From contig JAYWHT010000100.1 in NCBI GenBank assembly GCA_043777595.1, positions 1 through 8,320 of the forward strand: DNA of 8,320 nt. Direction: 5' to 3'. Positions within the stretch are counted from its first letter, which is position 1. Each line of letters starts with the position of its first letter. The translations under genes and the position numbers were made by a program. Below, piece after piece: positions 5,544 to 8,320 of this stretch. The DNA comes from JAYVJH01 sp043777595. GTDB lineage: Bacteria > Bacteroidota > Bacteroidia > Cytophagales > Spirosomataceae. Under the pieces are notes generated by a model. It was not told the DNA's origin and searched no databases. It worked only from the letters and a program-made list of their open reading frames with translations.

Positions 5544-6791
5544 ATGGACCGTCAGTTAGAAAAGAAATTTTGGACAACACAACGCATCTCGCTCATCGCT
5601 GGCGTGGCACTTTTGTTGAGTTTTGTTATTTATCAATTTGGTTTTGCAGACAAACGCTCAAAACTCAATGTAGAAATAGAAAAACTAACTGTGGCGAGTG
5701 TTGCAACTGGTAATTTTGACGAGTTTATTGTCGTAACGGGTGTAGTGCAGCCGCTCAAAACTATCAGGCTCGATGCCATTGTGGGCGGCTACGTCAAAGA
5801 AAAACTCGTGGACGGTGGCAGCATGGTGCAGCAAGGGCAGGTGATATTGAAACTCGAAAACCAAAGTTTGAAACTTAACTTTTTGCAGTCAGAAACTGAA
5901 GCCAGCCGATTGGTAAATGACCTGCAAAATACCCGACAACGACTAAAAGTAGAACGGTTTGGGCTTCGCAAAACGCTCACTACCTTGGACTTTCAGATGG
6001 AGCAAGCCAAAGATAGCTATGACAGAAACAAAAAACTGTATGCCGACAAAGTGATTCCAGATGCTGAATTTTTGAAATCGAAACGTGATTATGAAAGTTT
6101 GGTAAAGCAACGAGAAATTGAAATAGAATCGCAGCAATACCAAGAAGACAACTCAAAAATGCAGATTGGGCAGTTGGAGGGTACGCTTTCTCGTACTCAA
6201 AAAAATGTGGACTTATGGCGACAAACACTTGACAATCTCGTGGTTAAAGCCCCCGTTTCTGGTTTGTTGAGTTCGATAGACGTAGAGGTTGGTTCAAATA
6301 TCAATCAAGGCCAAAATATTGGACAAATCGACGACCTCAACGGCTTCAAGATGCGTGTGGCGATTGACGAAAACTATATTTCCAGAATTTTTGTGGGGCT
6401 GGCGGGCGGTTTTGATTTCAACGGAAAAGAGTACACACTCGAAATTGTCCGTATCTATCCAGAAGTAAAAAGTGGACGTTTTGAGGTCGATATGCGTTTT
6501 CCGAAGGGCGCACCCGAAGGCATCAAGCGAGGCCAATCTACACCTATTCGTCTCGAACTGGGCAAAGCCGCCAAAGCACTTCTATTGCCTGTCGGTGGGT
6601 TTTTCTCGGATACCGGCGGCAACTGGGTTTATGTATTGGACAATAGCGGCAAGCAAGCCAGCAAACGAAATATTACGCTTGGGCGCAAAAATCCTGAATT
6701 TTATGAGGTCCTAGAAGGCTTACAACCAGGCGAAAAAGTGATTACAAGTAGTTATGCCAATTTTGGTGATAAAGAAGTATTAAGTTTTTGA
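5544..6791 (+). CDS. efflux periplasmic adaptor (HlyD/MacA-type membrane fusion protein)
   Basis: A 415-aa membrane fusion protein that would link an inner-membrane ABC transporter to an outer-membrane channel. A basic N-terminus is followed by a single anchor helix (about 14-34) with no lipobox Cys, so the rest is periplasmic. Domains in order: barrel strand (about 46-70, VVTGVVQPLKTIRLDAIVGG), first lipoyl half with GGYVKEKLVDGGSMVQQGQVILKLE (81-105), a long helical hairpin (about 107-228, including DRNKKLYADKVIPDAEFLKSKRDYE near the tip return), second lipoyl half (APVSGLLSSIDVEVGSNINQGQNIGQI, 236-262), then the beta-barrel and membrane-proximal domains with GLQPGEKVITSSYANF near the end. 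It is first in the operon behind the sigma54-like promoter; the ATPase gene begins 5 bp after its stop. The length and the order of domains are normal for the family. The substrate cannot be told from the sequence. Confidence 0.93.
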   Translation: MDRQLEKKFWTTQRISLIAGVALLLSFVIYQFGFADKRSKLNVEIEKLTVASVATGNFDEFIVVTGVVQPLKTIRLDAIVGGYVKEKLVDGGSMVQQGQVILKLENQSLKLNFLQSETEASRLVNDLQNTRQRLKVERFGLRKTLTTLDFQMEQAKDSYDRNKKLYADKVIPDAEFLKSKRDYESLVKQREIEIESQQYQEDNSKMQIGQLEGTLSRTQKNVDLWRQTLDNLVVKAPVSGLLSSIDVEVGSNINQGQNIGQIDDLNGFKMRVAIDENYISRIFVGLAGGFDFNGKEYTLEIVRIYPEVKSGRFEVDMRFPKGAPEGIKRGQSTPIRLELGKAAKALLLPVGGFFSDTGGNWVYVLDNSGKQASKRNITLGRKNPEFYEVLEGLQPGEKVITSSYANFGDKEVLSF

Positions 6792-6796
6792 AAATT

Positions 6797-7474
6797 ATGA
6801 TAAAAATAACCAATCTACAAAAAATCTTCTCGACCGAAGAAGTTGAAACGACCGCCCTGAATGGCATTGACATGGAAATCAAAGATGGCGAGTTTGTGGC
6901 TATCATGGGGCCTTCTGGTTGCGGTAAGTCCACGTTGCTCAATATTTTGGGTCTTTTGGACAATCCCAGCGATGGCAGCTATGACTTTTATACCACCGAA
7001 GTTGCCAACATGACAGAACGACAACGTGCCAATCTACGAAAAGGGGCTATCGGTTTTGTATTTCAGAGTTTTAACCTGATAGACGAGTTAAGTGTGTATG
7101 AAAACGTAGAACTACCGCTTTTATATCTTAAAGTTCCGGCCACGGAGCGCAAAGAAAAAGTAGAAGCCGCACTTACTCGAATGAATATGATGCACCGCCG
7201 CAATCACTTTCCGCAGCAACTGTCGGGTGGGCAGCAGCAGCGCACGGCTATTGCTCGGGCGGTGGTGGCCAAACCCAAAATGATATTGGCCGATGAGCCT
7301 ACTGGTAACTTGGACTCGACCAATGGCGAAGAAGTAATGAAGCTATTGCAAGAACTCAACGAGGCAGGTACAACGATTGTGATGGTTACGCACTCGCCTT
7401 ATGACGCAGGTTTCGCTCATCGAATCATTAACTTGTTTGACGGAAAAATTGTAACTGAAAAAGTGCGAGTATAA
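6797..7474 (+). CDS. ABC transporter ATPase of the MacB/LolD type
   Basis: A 225-aa cytoplasmic ATP-binding subunit. All ATPase motifs are intact: Walker A GPSGCGKST (38-46), Q-loop Gln90 in FVFQSFNLI, signature LSGGQQQR (142-149), Walker B MILADE (162-167, catalytic Glu167), D-loop NLDS (171-174) and H-loop His199 in VTHS. The TTALNGIDMEI and FVFQSFNLI patterns place it in the MacB/LolD/FtsE group, which works with FtsX-like permeases by mechanotransmission rather than classic transport through the membrane. I chose ATG 6797; a TTG at 6788, overlapping the adaptor stop, is possible but less likely and would add three residues. Unlike MacB, no permease domain is fused, and no permease gene follows: a convergent gene ends 15 bp downstream. 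The permease partner must be encoded elsewhere or has been lost. Confidence 0.93.
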   Translation: MIKITNLQKIFSTEEVETTALNGIDMEIKDGEFVAIMGPSGCGKSTLLNILGLLDNPSDGSYDFYTTEVANMTERQRANLRKGAIGFVFQSFNLIDELSVYENVELPLLYLKVPATERKEKVEAALTRMNMMHRRNHFPQQLSGGQQQRTAIARAVVAKPKMILADEPTGNLDSTNGEEVMKLLQELNEAGTTIVMVTHSPYDAGFAHRIINLFDGKIVTEKVRV

Positions 7475-7489
7475 ACGCTGGCTGAGAGT

Positions 7490-8128
7490 TTACAAAAAGT
7501 ATTTGCCAACAATCTGGGGCATAGCCGAGAGCATGGCTACAATTTGGTATAGTTCGTGGTCTTTGGTAGCATCGAAAGCCAAACTGACGGCATATTGTTG
7601 CTCGTCTAAGATTACAAAAAACCAATCACGACCTACCACAAAACAGCCAAATAGCGGTGTTTTCTTTTCATTGTTTTGGCGAGCGGCCACCATCGAAATC
7701 AAAAGCTGGCCTAACGGGTCGTTCGCACGGCGGCGTTCTTGTTTGTATTCATGTAAAAAAAAGTACGGTTGTTTGGGCCGTTGTTTGCCACGTGCAATTA
7801 CAAACTCAACCTTACCCGAAATTTCTAAGTCTATTTCAGGGAATTTGGCAGAAATAGTGCGCTGTGTGAAAGGTTTAAATCCTGCCATTTCTAACGGCAT
7901 TTGGCTCAGTAATGGAGCAATAAAAAACATTTTGAGTTCGTCTTCGTTCCAAGCTTCGACATTATCTATCAAACGTTCTTGTATAATGGGTAGCAAGATT
8001 TTAACAGAGTTGGAAATTCCATTGGGCGAATTTTGCCAGTCAATCAGTGCCGGAAAGTTTTTAACTCTTTTTAGCCCAAAGGCGTTTTCTACCTCCTCAT
8101 ATTCCCAGGTTTCAAATGATTTTGTCAT
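7490..8128 (-). CDS. conserved-type protein of unknown function with a possible PD-(D/E)XK core, 212 aa
   Basis: The N-terminus MTKSFETWEYEEVENAFGL resembles a family of hypothetical proteins I recall from Bacteroidota; no function is established. I use ATG 8126-8128, because the frame's upstream ATG at 8167 adds 13 atypical residues from an AT-rich leader. A helical N-terminal half (1-80, with NEDELKMFFIAPLL) is followed by strands and the pair GKVEFVIARG (105-114) ... PYFFLHEYKQE (121-131), then DPLGQLLISMVAA (137-149). The acidic residue in the first strand, Glu-x-Lys (127-129) in the second and a following helix with Gln141 match the order of a PD-(D/E)XK nuclease core. A second strand pair (PLFGCFVVGRDWFFVILDE) follows. 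There is no signal peptide or membrane segment. It is convergent with the ATPase gene and monocistronic here. The nuclease idea is inference. Confidence 0.8.
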   Translation of the reverse strand: MTKSFETWEYEEVENAFGLKRVKNFPALIDWQNSPNGISNSVKILLPIIQERLIDNVEAWNEDELKMFFIAPLLSQMPLEMAGFKPFTQRTISAKFPEIDLEISGKVEFVIARGKQRPKQPYFFLHEYKQERRRANDPLGQLLISMVAARQNNEKKTPLFGCFVVGRDWFFVILDEQQYAVSLAFDATKDHELYQIVAMLSAMPQIVGKYFL

Positions 8129-8266
8129 AGCAGTAACTTTTTTAACAAAATTAACAAATAATACCAATAAGTAGTGAGTATCGAAAAATGAAAAGTGAAA
8201 AATTTAGTAGTTATTTAATAGTCAAACGGATTGTGCTAGTAGAATTATTTTGAAAAAAGGGTAAAA

Positions 8267-8308
8267 ATGGTTATCTCAAGGTTGCAAAACCAAAATAGAG
8301 ATAACCAT
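8267..8308 (+). repeat. perfect inverted repeat overlapping a start codon
   Basis: ATGGTTATCTC (8267-8277) and GAGATAACCAT (8298-8308) are perfect 11-bp inverted copies around a 20-base loop. The right arm ends inside an ATG (8307-8309), so a folded transcript would hide that start. Insertion sequences often use such structures to block translation from outside transcripts. The preceding stretch 8129-8266 shows no gene; it is AT-rich leader DNA. Confidence 0.6.
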
Positions 8309-8320
8309 GAACCAGATAGT
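8307..8320 (+). CDS. possible start of a gene cut by the window edge
   Basis: ATG AAC CAG ATA GT reads MNQI plus a partial codon and runs off the window. It is too short to identify. The inverted repeat over the start codon and the position next to an AT-rich gap would suit a transposase gene at the left end of an insertion sequence, but only the sequence to the right can decide. Confidence 0.25.

Noticed and set aside
6788..6796. TTG start for the ATPase gene overlapping the adaptor stop
   Set aside because: It adds only MKI before an ATG that gives the usual family N-terminus MIKITNLQKIF, so the ATG at 6797 is preferred.
7472..7492. Terminator between the convergent ATPase and unknown genes
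   Set aside because: Only a weak, bulged GTATAAAC/GTTTAC pairing with no proper T-run is visible in the 15-bp gap and its edges.
8129..8167. Upstream ATG extending the unknown gene by 13 residues
   Set aside because: The extra residues come from an AT-rich leader and the internal ATG begins the MTKSFETW pattern expected for the family.
7503..8174. A 223-aa open frame on the plus strand opposite the 7490-8128 gene
   Set aside because: Its translation is Ser/Lys-rich low-quality sequence, while the minus-strand frame has family-like motifs and a sensible start. It is an antisense shadow.

Overview
The window looks like chromosomal DNA from an AT-rich member of the Bacteroidota, probably a Cytophagales-like lineage. 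This rests on AT-rich start contexts without Shine-Dalgarno sequences, a MacA/MacB-type efflux operon next to a sigma54-type two-component system, a GxxExxY gene framed by 'CTCTGCGAACTCTGC'-type repeats, and a protein family starting MTKSFETWxY. These are recognitions from memory of the families; no database search was possible.

Layout. (1) 1-1250, plus strand: the 3' end of an unidentified gene with a poly-Asp tail, then two short unidentified genes overlapping by 4 bp (277-792 and 789-1184), closed by a hairpin terminator. (2) 1388-4628, minus strand: a probable three-gene operon, transcribed from 4628 downwards: an NtrC-family response regulator, a PAS-type sensor histidine kinase overlapping it by 4 bp, and a small five-helix membrane protein. 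It ends in a perfect 17-bp bidirectional terminator that also faces the end of region 1. (3) 4649-5258: a compact insertion-like unit. A GxxExxY (PD-(D/E)XK-type) gene, broken by one in-frame TAG, is framed by two large hairpins built from four copies of a ~28-bp repeat. (4) 5335-7474, plus strand: two TGTCCG-type dyads 21 bp apart, a sigma54-like -24/-12 promoter, a leader hairpin, a periplasmic adaptor gene and a MacB/LolD-type ATPase gene. No permease follows. (5) 7490-8128, minus strand: a conserved-type protein of unknown function with a possible PD-(D/E)XK nuclease core. (6) 8267-8320: a perfect 11-bp inverted repeat overlapping a start codon at the window edge, possibly the beginning of an insertion sequence.

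How the genes work together. The kinase probably senses an envelope or cytoplasmic signal and phosphorylates the regulator. The regulator has an AAA+ sigma54-activation domain and a Fis-type HTH, and it plausibly binds the tandem dyads about 90 and 110 bp upstream of the predicted start of the divergent efflux operon. This is a self-contained stress-responsive efflux module whose intergenic control region has been invaded by the GxxExxY unit. I found no clear case for an entirely new system. The most informative points are the repeat-framed GxxExxY unit, the predicted enhancer-promoter architecture and the absence of a permease.
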